The notes: generated by a model from the sequence alone, not told the origin. A stretch of DNA of 64,000 nucleotides from Halalkalibacter oceani (GCF_023715605.1 NZ_JAMBOL010000012.1:1-64000), one strand, 5' to 3'. Shown: positions 29,113-39,255, counted from the first letter of the stretch. Numbers and translations: made by a program.

Positions 29113-30405
29113 ATGCAAGTGCGCTCATTTGAAAAATCAAAGCAAGCATTCGAACAGGCGAAGCCATTAATGCCAGGTGGAGTGAACAGTCCGGTACGAG
29201 CTTTTAAATCAGTGAAAATGGAGCCTGTTTTTATGGAAAGAGGAGCCGGCTCCAAAATCTATGATATTGACGGAAATGAATATATTGACTATGTCCTTTC
29301 CTGGGGACCGCTTATTTTAGGCCATGCGGATGAACGAGTGATTGCCGCTTTAAAAGAGACGGCTGAAAAAGGAACGAGCTTCGGCGCGCCGAGCGAGCTG
29401 GAAACAAAGCTCGCTCGTCTCGTGATCGAACGGGTCCCGTCGATTGAAGTGGTACGGATGGTCAATTCCGGCACGGAAGCGACGATGAGTGCGTTGCGGC
29501 TGGCGAGAGGGTTTACCGGCCGGAACAAAATTTTAAAATTCATCGGCTGTTACCACGGCCATGGCGACTCGCTGCTGATCAAAGCCGGCTCCGGTGTCGC
29601 GACGCTCGGGCTGCCGGATAGTCCTGGTGTACCGGCTTCCATTGCGGAAAATACACTGACTGTGCCATATAACGATTTAGAGAGCGTTCGCTATGCTTTC
29701 GAGAAATTCGGCTCGGATATTGCCGGCGTGATCGTTGAACCGGTTGCCGGAAACATGGGCGTCGTACCGCCGGAGCCAGGTTTCCTTGAAGAGCTTCGCG
29801 CCATTACGGAGGAGCACGGCAGCTTACTTATTTTTGATGAAGTGATGACCGGCTTCCGCGTCGGCTATCAATGCGCGCAAGGTGCATTTGGCGTAACGCC
29901 TGATTTGACGTGCTTAGGGAAAGTGATCGGCGGCGGTCTGCCGGTCGGGGCCTATGGCGGCAGACGTGACATTATGGAGCAGATTGCCCCGAGCGGACCG
30001 ATTTATCAGGCGGGTACGCTATCAGGCAATCCGCTGGCGATGTGTGCGGGCTATGAGACGCTTGCTCAGCTGACTGAAGCGGATTACAAGCGCTTTGACG
30101 AGTTGGCGAAGCGCCTGGAGCAAGGCTTAGCTGCGGCGGCCGAAAAGTACGAGATTCCACATCATATTAATCGGGCGGGTTCAATGGTCGGCTTTTTCTT
30201 CACAAATGAAGCGGTGACCAACTTTGAAAAAGCACAGACGTCCAATCTGGAGATGTTTACCCGCTATTTCCAGGGGATGCTTGAGCAAGGTATTTCTCTT
30301 CCGCCGTCACAATTTGAAGGAATGTTCCTGTCGACAAAGCATACAGAAGCAGACATTGATCAAACGATCGCGGCTGCGGAACGCGTATTTTCAACTCTTA
30401 AATAG
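29113..30405 (+). CDS. hemL: Glutamate-1-semialdehyde 2,1-aminomutase
   Basis: A PLP enzyme turning glutamate-1-semialdehyde into 5-aminolevulinate. The 430-residue length is normal. [17 protein letters not shown]-like opening ([14 protein letters not shown]), [17 protein letters not shown] near residue 118, [12 protein letters not shown] near 238, and the PLP lysine in [18 protein letters not shown] near 267. GGAGG precedes the start; it lies nine bases after hemB. A terminator follows. Confidence 0.97.
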   Translation: MQVRSFEKSKQAFEQAKPLMPGGVNSPVRAFKSVKMEPVFMERGAGSKIYDIDGNEYIDYVLSWGPLILGHADERVIAALKETAEKGTSFGAPSELETKLARLVIERVPSIEVVRMVNSGTEATMSALRLARGFTGRNKILKFIGCYHGHGDSLLIKAGSGVATLGLPDSPGVPASIAENTLTVPYNDLESVRYAFEKFGSDIAGVIVEPVAGNMGVVPPEPGFLEELRAITEEHGSLLIFDEVMTGFRVGYQCAQGAFGVTPDLTCLGKVIGGGLPVGAYGGRRDIMEQIAPSGPIYQAGTLSGNPLAMCAGYETLAQLTEADYKRFDELAKRLEQGLAAAAEKYEIPHHINRAGSMVGFFFTNEAVTNFEKAQTSNLEMFTRYFQGMLEQGISLPPSQFEGMFLSTKHTEADIDQTIAAAERVFSTLK

Positions 30406-30413
30406 CAGTGAGA

Positions 30414-30448
30414 GGGACCTGAGAGCTTCGGCTTTCAGGTCCTTCTTT
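30414..30448 (+). terminator. Terminator of the hem operon
   Basis: GGACCTGA (30415-30422) pairs with TCAGGTCC (30435-30442), followed by TTCTTTC. Confidence 0.88.
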
Positions 30449-30636
30449 CATATCGTGGAGCTTCCGCTATGTCCGTTTCGTTTTTCCCTTCCTTTTAAAT
30501 GAATTGCTGCCGATAATGGAGTGATTTTCAGAATTGAAGAATATCGCGATAGAACTTGTCATAGAGTGTTATTGTACTGACTAGAATACGGCAGAGACGA
30601 ACGTTATTTCGTGAGAAGGAGAAGGAGGAATGAAGG

Positions 30637-31893
30637 ATGACACAGGAGCATTCATCTAAGCTTTCATTTTCGATTGAGGAATCAGTTTGGTTAAATAAAG
30701 GGCAAGAAATTGAAGAAATCCTCGGAATGTCACTTGAGCCGGAAATCGTGATTGAGGAACGGGCCGATCACGTTTATATTCGCGGTGGTCTGCGATTAGT
30801 CGGTGAATATGAGCCGGCGGTAAAGGAGGAAGAGATCAATGTGGAATGTTCTTTAGAACGGCAGGTGTCTTTCCGTTCGGCGGGGGAAGTTGTGACGAAC
30901 GACAATGGCAAAGCTTCGATTAAACATTTCTTTCCGATTGATGTGACAATTCCGGTCAGCCGAATTCATGATCTGGATGATGTCTACGTCCAGGTAGAGT
31001 CCTTCGACTATGATCTGCCTGAGAAGAGCTGCATTCAACTAACGGCTGATATTAGCATCAGCGGAATGACGAATTTGCAGGATACACAGCCCCAGGCAGA
31101 AGAGCCGAAGCCGAAAGTGGCCGAGAGAGCGATCCCGACGGCTTTCGCCTTTGATGCGAAAAGACAGCCGGCGACGCCTGGTTCAACCGTACCAGAGCAA
31201 AGAAGGGAGCAGCAGACTCAGCCATCAGCGCAAAAGGTTCGTCCGGTAAGACCGTCCGTTCAGGAAAACACACTCGTAACGCCGAGCGTCCCGCAGCCGC
31301 CACAGCCTGTGCCGAGTGCGGCCGCCCCACCGAAGCAGGCAGTCGAAGAGCAGCAGGAGGAGGCGGCAGCACAACTGAGCCGTCAAGAGTCTGAGAAGCC
31401 AGAAGCAGAAGAGCCGGTCGCGCTTGAGGTGGCGGCAGAGAGCCGGGAGGAGGAGCCGGCGCTGATGCGCAATGAGCCGGAACAAGCAGAGCTGGCAGTT
31501 GTCGAGACAGGGGAAGAAAGAGAGGAAGAGGAAGCGGCGCCGACCCGCACCGAGCCGGAAACGAAAATCACATTGGCGGCGCAAAAAAGGGTAGAGGAAG
31601 AACCGTTGGCCGAGGAAGAACTGTCTGTAGAGGAGGAAGAGGAGGCACCTGCAGAAAGTGAACCGCCGACCCCACGAGAGGAAAACGCGCTCTATTTAAC
31701 GAAAATGATGGCGAAGAAGGAAGAACGGTTCATTAAGCTGAAAATGTGCATTATTCAGGAGAACGAGTCACTTGAAACGATTGCTGACCGCTACGATGTC
31801 TCCACCAATCAGCTCGTCCGCATCAACCGGTTACAAAATGAACAGGTCGAGGAAGGTCAAATACTTTATATTCCGGTTTCCTCAGAATCGTAA
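30637..31893 (+). CDS. spoVID: Spore coat/envelope assembly protein SpoVID
   Basis: A morphogenetic protein that links SpoIVA to the encasing coat and binds SafA. In 418 residues, the N-terminal conserved domain (about 1-150) begins KLSFSIEESVWLNKGQEI. A long glutamate- and proline-rich low-complexity centre (about 150-355) follows. A C-terminal LysM domain (about 370-415: IQENESLETIADRYDVST...LYIPV) ends it. This layout is that of SpoVID. Position after hemL matches B. subtilis. The low-complexity centre is longer in acidic runs than its neighbours and is likely variable. Confidence 0.94.
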   Translation: MTQEHSSKLSFSIEESVWLNKGQEIEEILGMSLEPEIVIEERADHVYIRGGLRLVGEYEPAVKEEEINVECSLERQVSFRSAGEVVTNDNGKASIKHFFPIDVTIPVSRIHDLDDVYVQVESFDYDLPEKSCIQLTADISISGMTNLQDTQPQAEEPKPKVAERAIPTAFAFDAKRQPATPGSTVPEQRREQQTQPSAQKVRPVRPSVQENTLVTPSVPQPPQPVPSAAAPPKQAVEEQQEEAAAQLSRQESEKPEAEEPVALEVAAESREEEPALMRNEPEQAELAVVETGEEREEEEAAPTRTEPETKITLAAQKRVEEEPLAEEELSVEEEEEAPAESEPPTPREENALYLTKMMAKKEERFIKLKMCIIQENESLETIADRYDVSTNQLVRINRLQNEQVEEGQILYIPVSSES

Positions 31894-31908
31894 AAAAGGA
31901 GTACCTAC

Positions 31909-32814
31909 ATGGAATTGCTGGATTGGCTTAAAGAGCGATTTGCCTGGCAGGATGTCCGGTTGGTCAATGAAGCGCTTGTAGAGACGGAACAGGGACGGAA
32001 AAGACTGCGGTATTGGTCCGATAAAGAGCTGCTTGACTGGCATATTGAATGGCGTGATCATTGTCGTGTCACGCCATTCATTTTAGCAGATCGGATGATT
32101 CGGGCGACGAACAAGGAGCCCGCTTTGGAGTGGAAGGATGGCTGGCTGACGGTGCATGATGAAGTAACCGGAACCGTCCCGAGCAAGGAAGTAGCTGAAA
32201 AGATTGGCTTAATGATTGGAACAATGATCGCCTTTGGACTGGAAACAGAAGCCGCCGTTGAACCGGTCGTGAAGCGGGAGCCATTGTATGCGGAGCTGCG
32301 GGAATCGCTTCCTATTCTTCCTCAGGAGCAGCACGCCTTCGTCTCGTCATTAGTAAGGGAAGCAGCTGTGCGGAGGAAGAAGGCTGCGGCGCTTGAAAGC
32401 AAGCTGGCTGATGAGCGGCTCCCTTTGCTTGATCCGCTCCACTTCAGCAAAGAGACGAGGCATGTGTATCAGGTGATGATCTGGCAGGGGACGATGGAGC
32501 GTCCGGAGAGAGGGTACTTCACCGTGCGGTCATTTTTGGAAAGCTGGCTTGAGCATTATGGAAAGGATGGTTGCCTTGAGCTGTGGAAAGGGATGCAGAC
32601 ATATGTCTCGAATGAGCAGGCGATGTTATTGCTGGCAGAGCTGTTGAAGCCTTATGAGCTCGATTCTCTCGTCACGCTGCTTGAGACAAATCCGACGGAT
32701 GCGGCGATTTCCGGTGAAATCAATCAGCTCGTTGCAAAATGGGAGCGCAGCAAGGAACTGGTGGCCCTGCTCAGTTCCTCGATTGACAGCAGAAGGAGGG
32801 TGATGACGTCATGA
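31909..32814 (+). CDS. Unrecognised protein in the spore-coat block
   Basis: A 301-residue, tryptophan- and glutamate-rich protein with no recognised domain, signal or membrane segment. It starts 15 bases after spoVID behind AAAAAAGGAG and overlaps ysxE by four bases, so it is in the same operon. B. subtilis has no gene at this point. The first 120 residues (RYWSDKELLDWHIEWRD, TPFILADRMIRA, then EKIGLMIGTM) roughly parallel the N-lobe order in YsxE next door (HALRKLTKLGY, VPILPTKYGEY, ADQLGVIHRL). A highly diverged CotS/YsxE relative is therefore possible; this is weak inference. Confidence 0.7.
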   Translation: MELLDWLKERFAWQDVRLVNEALVETEQGRKRLRYWSDKELLDWHIEWRDHCRVTPFILADRMIRATNKEPALEWKDGWLTVHDEVTGTVPSKEVAEKIGLMIGTMIAFGLETEAAVEPVVKREPLYAELRESLPILPQEQHAFVSSLVREAAVRRKKAAALESKLADERLPLLDPLHFSKETRHVYQVMIWQGTMERPERGYFTVRSFLESWLEHYGKDGCLELWKGMQTYVSNEQAMLLLAELLKPYELDSLVTLLETNPTDAAISGEINQLVAKWERSKELVALLSSSIDSRRRVMTS

Positions 32815-33824
32815 GGTATGAACCTGCGCCGTACGCATCTGTTCTCTTTTATTATGATCTGTATCCACAGCAGGTTGAAGATCTCGGGAAAATAAAGCGG
32901 ATTTCCACGAACCGCGGTGAATTTGCTTTAAAGGAAACGACAATGTCGACCCATCAGGCAGATGAGTTTATTCATGCTCTGCGCAAGCTGACAAAGCTTG
33001 GTTATAAGCAGGCGGTGCCGATTTTGCCGACGAAGTACGGGGAGTATACGGTAGCGACAGGCTCTCACACGTATTATTTAATGCCGTGGTTTGAAACGAT
33101 TGAATATACAGCAAGAGAATCGCGTGAGGAAAAACTGGCCGATCAGCTTGGTGTGATCCATCGGCTGACCGTTAAAACGGAGGCTTTTCAAAAGGAACAG
33201 GTCGAGCAATCCGTGCAGCAGCTTGTCCAAAGATGGGAAATGAGACGGCTGGAATTGCAGCGCTTTGCTGATCAGGCTGAGAATAAAACGTATATGTCTC
33301 CTTTTGAGCTGACTTTTTTAACCCATGCGTTTATGCTCGACCAAATGGCGGAGGCGGCGACGGAGCATTTGCAGAAATGGTATGAGCTTTGTCTTGAAAA
33401 GGAAAAATACCGGACTGTGCTTTGCCACGGGCGGCTGCAGCGTTCTCATGCTCTTTTTTCTCCGGATAACGAAGCATTGCTGCTCAATTTTGAACGAGCG
33501 AGTATTGATACCCCGGCTCGTGACTTGGCGAGCTTTTGCCGCTACAGCTTTCCAAATGCTTATTGGTCGGAGGAAGAAGTACAGCGCTGGTTTATTCGCT
33601 ATGAGCACCATCTTCCGCTTCTTGATGAAGAGAAGCACTTAACATGTGCCTACTTAAACTTTCCTGAGCCGGTCGCTTACTCGGTGGAAGCTTATGTTTC
33701 AAACCGGAGCAGCATGAGTGAATTTGAGCATGTCAGACGGTTAGAGAAGCGGTTAACTGCGATGCGCAAGGTACAGCGGTTGACGCAGAAGCTGATTGTG
33801 ATTGAACAGGAGGCTTCCCAATAG
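32811..33824 (+). CDS. ysxE: CotS/YsxE-family spore coat protein (kinase-like fold)
   Basis: A 337-residue member of the CotS-YsxE-YutH family, which has an aminoglycoside-phosphotransferase/bacterial-kinase-like fold. Seen are the N-lobe FALKETTMS near residue 42 with the conserved lysine, the hinge TYYLMPWFETIEY near 86, and the C-lobe CHGRLQRSHALF near 205, where the usual H-x-D catalytic motif reads H-G-R. DTPARDLASFCRY near 238 follows. In B. subtilis ysxE follows spoVID and the protein is coat-associated. Loss of the catalytic aspartate suggests a structural or binding role. Confidence 0.88.
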   Translation: MRYEPAPYASVLFYYDLYPQQVEDLGKIKRISTNRGEFALKETTMSTHQADEFIHALRKLTKLGYKQAVPILPTKYGEYTVATGSHTYYLMPWFETIEYTARESREEKLADQLGVIHRLTVKTEAFQKEQVEQSVQQLVQRWEMRRLELQRFADQAENKTYMSPFELTFLTHAFMLDQMAEAATEHLQKWYELCLEKEKYRTVLCHGRLQRSHALFSPDNEALLLNFERASIDTPARDLASFCRYSFPNAYWSEEEVQRWFIRYEHHLPLLDEEKHLTCAYLNFPEPVAYSVEAYVSNRSSMSEFEHVRRLEKRLTAMRKVQRLTQKLIVIEQEASQ

Positions 33825-33891
33825 CAGGGAAAAGCGAGGAGGAGGGCATTCTTTCCTGCTCGCTGTCTGCAGGATAAAAGCTGCTTCACAA

Positions 33892-33936
33892 AAGAGGAGT
33901 TGTCGTAAAGCGTAGCTTTGGACAACTCCTCTTAAA
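33892..33936. terminator. Bidirectional terminator between ysxE and the small minus-strand gene
   Basis: AAGAGGAGTTGTC (33892-33904) pairs with GACAACTCCTCTT (33921-33933), with an inner GTAAAGC/GCTTTG. The right-hand end overlaps the stop codon of 33932-34132. Confidence 0.85.
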
Positions 33937-34132
33937 ATAATTCGAGGCGCAGCGATAAATAAAATACGATCATAAGCGTCAGGAGAATAATATCAAATGT
34001 CGTCGGCAAGAAAAATGTCCGAATCAACTGAAAGCCAATAAGCGGTACGAAGATCTGCAAGCATATCGCTCTGATTTTCCACCAGAAACGAGGACGGGGT
34101 GGCGGCGGGAAATGACGAAAGCGGCGTTTCAT
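33932..34132 (-). CDS. Small membrane protein, function unknown
   Basis: 66 residues. A basic, proline-rich start (RRFRHFPPPPRPRFWWK) is followed by two hydrophobic segments (ICLQIFVPLIGFQLIRTFF and FDIILLTLMIVFYLSL), so both ends are probably cytoplasmic. A strong AGGAGGGAGG precedes the start on the minus strand, and a terminator follows, which supports a real gene. I do not recognise the family. Confidence 0.65.
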   Translation of the reverse strand: MKRRFRHFPPPPRPRFWWKIRAICLQIFVPLIGFQLIRTFFLPTTFDIILLTLMIVFYLSLRLELF

Positions 34133-34265
34133 AAAGAGGCCTCCCTCCTAAAACCGTTTGTCTCTACAGATTATGCGGCGGCAGCATATTCGTTCCCAGT
34201 TCCCCTGAAATCGTGTATACTAAAAAAAATTGAAGCGCTTTTCTGAAAAATGGGGTGTGGCAGAG

Positions 34266-35366
34266 ATGAGATGGCTTACTAGAGTCCATCTGATTCATGG
34301 TGTTTTACTCGTTCTTCTTCTTGTAACGGGACTTTGTCTTTATATGACAACGACCCGGACATGGTTTAATCAGCTTGGCGTGCCACTCGTATCCGTTCAT
34401 GTGACGATTGCTGTGCTCTATATTGGGGTTGTCTGCTATTCCATTCTGCGCGTTGGGCGCTATCTTCTTAAAAAGCCGCGGGCCAGTAAGTTCAACTTCT
34501 GGCTGCATACGATTTTCTTTTTTTTATGGGCAGTTTCGGGTGCGATGATGTACTGGCAGGCTTATTTTCCCGTCACGCTGCGCAATGGAGCGGTCGTCAT
34601 CCATGATTGGACAACCTTTCTGTATATTCCGTGGCTGCTCGTCCATTCGCTCGGACATCTGTACTCCTGGAAAGCTCCATGGCCGGACTGGTGGACAAAG
34701 CATGTCGCTCTTCCTCCGGCGATTGCCGAGAACAAGTTCGAGCGTCGTGACTTTTTGAAGCTGAGCGGCTTAACCGTGCTGTTTTTGATGATTGGAAGCT
34801 GGCTGAAATGGCTGACCCCGGTTTTATCTGCCGTTGACAGTGAAAATAGACGGCGTGGCTATTTCCGGATTTATAATGTCACAAATGATTACCCGCGCTA
34901 TCAACCTGGAGAGTGGTCGTTGACGATCGATGGACTGACGAATAAAAGCGAGACGATCACGTATTATGATTTGCCGCGTTTTCCGGCGACGACGATCGTC
35001 GATGATTTCCACTGTGTGACCGGCTGGAGCGTGCGCCATGTCGAGATGAAAGGGGTTAAAGTAAAAGACTTAATGACGCAGCTCGGGATCGAAGCGCAAA
35101 GTGATTATGTGACAGCTTATTCCGGCGACGGGATGTATTTTGACTCGTTTTTAACGACGCAGCTGCTTGACGAAGAGGCGCTTCTCGTCTATGAGCTTGA
35201 CGGAGAACAGCTGAAGCAGGCGATGGGTTTTCCGTGCCGTCTCTATCATCCTGACATGTATGGCTACAAATCGGTCAAATGGGTCAATCGCCTTGAATTT
35301 ACCGAGAAGCGGGAAATTGGTTATTGGCAGCAAAGTGGAGGCTATGACTTAAATGGCTATTTATAG
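34266..35366 (+). CDS. Cytochrome b561-like membrane domain fused to a molybdopterin (sulfite-oxidase fold) oxidoreductase
   Basis: 366 residues in two parts. Residues 1-150 hold four hydrophobic helices with histidines suited to haem b binding (RVHLIHGVLLVLLLV, HVTIAVLYIG, HTIFFFLWAVSG, and HDWTTFLYIPWLLVHSLGH). After a further hydrophobic patch near residue 172, residues 195-366 form a sulfite-oxidase-type Mo-cofactor domain. It has YPRYQPGEWSLTIDGL, the Mo-ligand cysteine in VDDFHCVTGWSVRHVEM, and GFPCRLYHPDMYGYKSVKW. In YedY/YedZ systems these two parts are separate proteins. The substrate is unknown. The ATG at 34266 is chosen because it opens MRWLTRVHLIHG; in-frame codons run back to 34230. 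Confidence 0.82.
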   Translation: MRWLTRVHLIHGVLLVLLLVTGLCLYMTTTRTWFNQLGVPLVSVHVTIAVLYIGVVCYSILRVGRYLLKKPRASKFNFWLHTIFFFLWAVSGAMMYWQAYFPVTLRNGAVVIHDWTTFLYIPWLLVHSLGHLYSWKAPWPDWWTKHVALPPAIAENKFERRDFLKLSGLTVLFLMIGSWLKWLTPVLSAVDSENRRRGYFRIYNVTNDYPRYQPGEWSLTIDGLTNKSETITYYDLPRFPATTIVDDFHCVTGWSVRHVEMKGVKVKDLMTQLGIEAQSDYVTAYSGDGMYFDSFLTTQLLDEEALLVYELDGEQLKQAMGFPCRLYHPDMYGYKSVKWVNRLEFTEKREIGYWQQSGGYDLNGYL

Positions 35367-35370
35367 ACCG

Positions 35371-36069
35371 ATGAAAAAGATACTCATTCCAATCATTGCC
35401 CTCCTGATCGGGGCCGCGGCTGCCTATTTCCTCGTGCCGACGAAAATGGATGCGATATGGAGGGATTGGAACGCTCAGTCAGAAGAGTGGGAGCAGGCAG
35501 TTTATCAAGTCGCTTCCTCTTATGAAAAGGACGGAACAGTAGCGACAGAGGAACAAGGAATCTGGTCGAACGAGAAGAGCTTTTTCCAAGTGTCCGCCGC
35601 TGTTTCAAATGATTCATTTTTCACCTTTGATGCTCATTTTGAAGGGGATCGCCTGTTTGTACAAAGCGGGGATAAGTGGGTTCAAGGGACGACCTCTGAC
35701 CGCTTTGTCGCTGAATTTGCCCCGCTCGACAATCCTTTTCAATGGATGAGGGATATGCTGCTCGAAGCGGAGGAAGTACGGAAGGAAAGTGAGGAGGACC
35801 GGACGGTTTATCAGGCGGTATTTACTGAATTCGATGAGACGGACTTTCGCGGCTATTCGTTAGAACGCCAGGAAGAGACGACGCTCACTCTCACGGTGAC
35901 GGAAGACGAGCTGCTGATGGAATTTGCGGCGCAGCCGATCAGGCCGGACTATTTAGGCCCGTTCAGCGGCTATCCGCAGCAGATCGGTTTTGAGCTTCTT
36001 TTGGAAAAAACAGATGAGCAAGTTCCCCTTGTTCCGGAAGAAGCCTATGACAGTGAACAGCTGGAATAA
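35371..36069 (+). CDS. Membrane-anchored extracytoplasmic protein, function unknown
   Basis: 232 residues with an N-terminal signal anchor (KKILIPIIALLIGAAAAYFLV) and a long acidic, mixed alpha/beta exterior part. No cysteine lipobox is present. Four bases separate it from the molybdoenzyme gene; no strong Shine-Dalgarno is visible, so it is probably translated by coupling. A partner role to the membrane oxidoreductase is suggested only by the gene order. An alternative ATG lies at 35353. Confidence 0.7.
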   Translation: MKKILIPIIALLIGAAAAYFLVPTKMDAIWRDWNAQSEEWEQAVYQVASSYEKDGTVATEEQGIWSNEKSFFQVSAAVSNDSFFTFDAHFEGDRLFVQSGDKWVQGTTSDRFVAEFAPLDNPFQWMRDMLLEAEEVRKESEEDRTVYQAVFTEFDETDFRGYSLERQEETTLTLTVTEDELLMEFAAQPIRPDYLGPFSGYPQQIGFELLLEKTDEQVPLVPEEAYDSEQLE

Positions 36070-36181
36070 AAAGTGGTTTTTTCGTCGATGCTTGGTAGAA
36101 GAGCGACAAAATCGTTTAAAAGAATGTCATCCTTCTTGTTCAGAAAAGGAAAAAATCAACCTAAGGGGACAAGTCCTCTTA

Positions 36182-36211
36182 TTGACGGATGACTGGCATT
36201 CAAGCTAAAAT
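36182..36211 (+). promoter_or_regulatory. Probable promoter of the valS T-box leader
   Basis: TTGACG (36182-36187) and TAAAAT (36206-36211) with an 18-base spacer, about 25 bases before the T-box stem I. Confidence 0.5.
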
Positions 36212-36234
36212 AAAAACACAATTATAACGCTGGC

Positions 36235-36486
36235 GTTGAATAGGAAGAGTAGGTTCGGATGCTTTTCAGAGAGAGAAATCATTTGCTGGGAGATTTCTTA
36301 AGAGGTACGAATCGAAGGTCGCCTAGGAGCTGCTTGGTGAAAGACATTTTCTTGAAAATGATCGAAGTAAGCAAGCCGGATACTGACCGTTATCAGGATA
36401 AGGTGTGCAGAGGATTTATTCTGCAAACAAAGGTGGTACCGCGAGTCAACTCTCTTCGTCCTTTGGATGGAGGGGGTTTTTGTATT
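36235..36486 (+). promoter_or_regulatory. T-box leader, valine type, upstream of valS
   Basis: Stem I starts at GGAAGAGTAGG. The specifier region is GAAGGTCGCCTAGGAG with GTC (Val) at 36318-36320. The T-box sequence AAGGTGGTACCGCGAG is at 36430-36445. A terminator stem (CTCTCTTCGTCC/GGATGGAGGGGG) with TTTTTG ends at about 36485. Uncharged tRNA-Val should induce valS. Confidence 0.93.
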
Positions 36487-36526
36487 GGGCGGCCACAATG
36501 CTATTACAGGGAGGCAACATATAAAA

Positions 36527-39169
36527 ATGAGTAACCAGGACATGACAATGCCAACGAAGTACAATCCGCAGGAAACAGAAGCAAAATGGTATTCCTATTG
36601 GCTGGAAGGGAAATTTTTTGAAGCGACGGGAGACGAAACGAAGAAACCATATTCGATTGTCATCCCGCCGCCAAATGTGACAGGAAAGCTTCATCTCGGC
36701 CACGCTTGGGATACGACATTGCAGGATATTCTCGCTCGAGTGAAGCGGATGCAAGGATATGACACATTATGGCTGCCTGGAATGGACCATGCCGGAATTG
36801 CGACGCAGGCGAAAGTAGAAGGAAAGCTCAAAGAAGAAGGGCTGAACCGCTACGATCTTGGGCGTGAGCGCTTTATCGAAAAATCGTGGGAATGGAAGGA
36901 AGAATATGCGTCCTTCATCCGCAATCAATGGTCGAAGCTCGGGCTTTCCCTTGATTATTCCCGTGAACGTTTCACGCTGGATGAAGGGTTGTCCAAGGCG
37001 GTGAGCGAAGTTTTCGTCTCCCTTTATAACAAAGGACTGATTTACCGCGGGGAGTATATTATTAACTGGGATCCGCAGACGAAGACAGCTCTTTCCGATA
37101 TTGAAGTTATTTATAAAGATGTTCAGGGTGCCTTCTATCATATGAAATATCCACTGACGGACGGCAGCGGGGAAATCGAGATCGCGACAACACGTCCTGA
37201 AACGATGCTCGGTGATACGGCGGTAGCCGTCCACCCCGAGGATGAGCGTTATAAGCATTTGATCGGCAAAACGGTGACGCTGCCGATCACCGGGCGCGAG
37301 ATTCCGATTGTCGCCGATGACTATGTTGATATGGAATTCGGTTCAGGAGCGGTGAAAATTACCCCGGCCCACGATCCGAATGACTTTGAAATCGGCAACC
37401 GCCATCAGCTGGAACGGATTCTTGTGATGAATGAAGACGGGACGATGAATGAGAAAGCAGGAAAGTACAAAGGGATGGACCGCTTTGAGTGCCGAAAGCA
37501 AATCGTCAAGGATTTGCAGGAGGATGGCGTCCTGTTCAAAATTGAGGATCATCTGCATTCCGTCGGTCATTCTGAGCGCAGCGGAGCGGTCGTAGAGCCG
37601 TATTTATCGACGCAATGGTTCGTGCGGATGGAGCCGCTCGCCAAGGCGGCCGTTGAACTGCAGGCGTCTGCCGACAAGGTTAACTTTGTACCGGAACGTT
37701 TTGAAAAGACCTATTTGCACTGGATGGAAAATATCCGCGACTGGTGTATTTCACGCCAGCTATGGTGGGGGCACCGCATTCCAGCCTGGTACCATAAGGA
37801 AACGGGCGAGGTGCATGTCGGACATGAGGCACCGGCTGATCCGGAGAACTGGAAGCAGGACGACGACGTGCTTGATACGTGGTTCAGCTCTGCTCTGTGG
37901 CCGTTTTCGACAATGGGCTGGCCCGAAGAGAAGGCGCCGGACTTTGAGCGTTTTTACTCGACGAATGTCCTCGTAACCGGCTACGATATTATCTTCTTCT
38001 GGGTCTCAAGAATGATTTTCCAAGGCTTGGAGTTTACCGGAAAGCGGCCATTTAACGATGTGCTGATTCATGGTCTTGTCCGTGATTCTGAAGGGCGGAA
38101 AATGAGTAAATCATTAGGCAATGGCGTCGATCCGATGGATGTCATCGACAAATATGGGGCCGATTCCTTACGGTTCTTCCTTTCAACCGGAAGTTCCCCG
38201 GGAAATGACTTGCGTTTTTACTGGGAAAAAGTCGAAGCGACATGGAACTTCGGGAATAAAATTTGGAATGCGTCACGCTTTGCCCTAATGAACATGGAAG
38301 GCTTGACCTATGAAGAGATTGATTTGAGCGGCGAGAAGTCGATTGCCGATAAATGGATTTTGACTCGCCTGCAGCAAACAATTGAAGACGTTACCCGCTT
38401 AATTGACAGCTATGAATTTGGAGAAGTGGGACGACTGCTCTATAACTTCATTTGGGATGATCTTTGTGACTGGTATATTGAGATGGCCAAGCTGCCGCTG
38501 TATGGAGAGGATGAGGCGGCTAAGAAAACGACTCGTTCCGTTTTGGCCTATGTTCTTGACCAGACAATGCGACTTTTGCACCCGATGATGCCATTTATTA
38601 CCGAGGAAATATGGCAGCACTTGCCGCATCAGGGCGAATCGATCACAGTGGCATCGTGGCCGGTGAAGCAGGATACATTCGTTTTTGAAGATGCGCAGGC
38701 TGATATGGAGCTGTTAACATCAATCATTCGTTCCGTCCGCAATACGCGCGCTGAGCTGAATGTACCGATGAGCAAGCAAATTGAGCTGCTGATTCATGCC
38801 AAGGACGAACAAGTTCTTGCCCGGCTGGAGCGCGGTCGCAGCTATTTGGAGAAGTTCTGTAATCCAAATGAACTTGTGATCGGAACAGATGTGACAGCGC
38901 CGGAGAAATCAATGTCGCAGGTGCTTAGCGGCGTCGAGCTGTTCCTGCCTCTTGCCGGCTTGCTCGACCTTGACGCTGAAATCGAACGGTTGAAAAAAGA
39001 ACTGGCAAAGCTCGACAAGGAAGTAGAGCGTGTCGACAAAAAGCTTGCCAATCAAGGATTTATTGCGAAGGCCCCAGCTCATGTTATCGAGGAAGAGAAA
39101 GCGAAGCAGGCTGATTATCAGGCGAAGCGCGATACGGTTAAGAAGCGGATAGCGGAATTAGAAGGATAA
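36527..39169 (+). CDS. valS: Valyl-tRNA synthetase
   Basis: A class Ia aminoacyl-tRNA synthetase, 880 residues, the usual Bacillus length. The HIGH-type motif is [16 protein letters not shown] near residue 45, the editing domain has [17 protein letters not shown] near 215, and the KMSKS-type motif reads [11 protein letters not shown] near 520. A C-terminal coiled coil (about 810-880) binds tRNA. The ATG at 36527 follows AGGGAGG; in-frame codons back to 36467 lie in the T-box terminator region and are not used. Confidence 0.97.
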   Translation: MSNQDMTMPTKYNPQETEAKWYSYWLEGKFFEATGDETKKPYSIVIPPPNVTGKLHLGHAWDTTLQDILARVKRMQGYDTLWLPGMDHAGIATQAKVEGKLKEEGLNRYDLGRERFIEKSWEWKEEYASFIRNQWSKLGLSLDYSRERFTLDEGLSKAVSEVFVSLYNKGLIYRGEYIINWDPQTKTALSDIEVIYKDVQGAFYHMKYPLTDGSGEIEIATTRPETMLGDTAVAVHPEDERYKHLIGKTVTLPITGREIPIVADDYVDMEFGSGAVKITPAHDPNDFEIGNRHQLERILVMNEDGTMNEKAGKYKGMDRFECRKQIVKDLQEDGVLFKIEDHLHSVGHSERSGAVVEPYLSTQWFVRMEPLAKAAVELQASADKVNFVPERFEKTYLHWMENIRDWCISRQLWWGHRIPAWYHKETGEVHVGHEAPADPENWKQDDDVLDTWFSSALWPFSTMGWPEEKAPDFERFYSTNVLVTGYDIIFFWVSRMIFQGLEFTGKRPFNDVLIHGLVRDSEGRKMSKSLGNGVDPMDVIDKYGADSLRFFLSTGSSPGNDLRFYWEKVEATWNFGNKIWNASRFALMNMEGLTYEEIDLSGEKSIADKWILTRLQQTIEDVTRLIDSYEFGEVGRLLYNFIWDDLCDWYIEMAKLPLYGEDEAAKKTTRSVLAYVLDQTMRLLHPMMPFITEEIWQHLPHQGESITVASWPVKQDTFVFEDAQADMELLTSIIRSVRNTRAELNVPMSKQIELLIHAKDEQVLARLERGRSYLEKFCNPNELVIGTDVTAPEKSMSQVLSGVELFLPLAGLLDLDAEIERLKKELAKLDKEVERVDKKLANQGFIAKAPAHVIEEEKAKQADYQAKRDTVKKRIAELEG

Positions 39170-39175
39170 TGGACG

Positions 39176-39255
39176 AAGCAGCGAAACATGTCCGGGCACC
39201 TGTTTGAAAGCTAGCCCTGCTAGTTATGCCCGGCATAAATCCGCTGCTTTTTTCG
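39176..39255 (+). terminator. Two-tier terminator of valS
   Basis: AAGCAGCG (39176-39183) pairs with CGCTGCTT (39242-39249). Inside it, TCCGGGCA pairs with TGCCCGGC and CTAGC with GCTAG. TTTTTTCG follows. Confidence 0.85.

Noticed and set aside
30555-30590. A sigma-E promoter before spoVID
   Set aside because: TCATAGA at 30559 fits a -35 in part, but the region 14-15 bases on (CTAGAATA) is too far from the sigma-E -10 consensus.
36259-36534. A 91-codon ORF in front of valS
   Set aside because: It coincides with the valine T-box leader.
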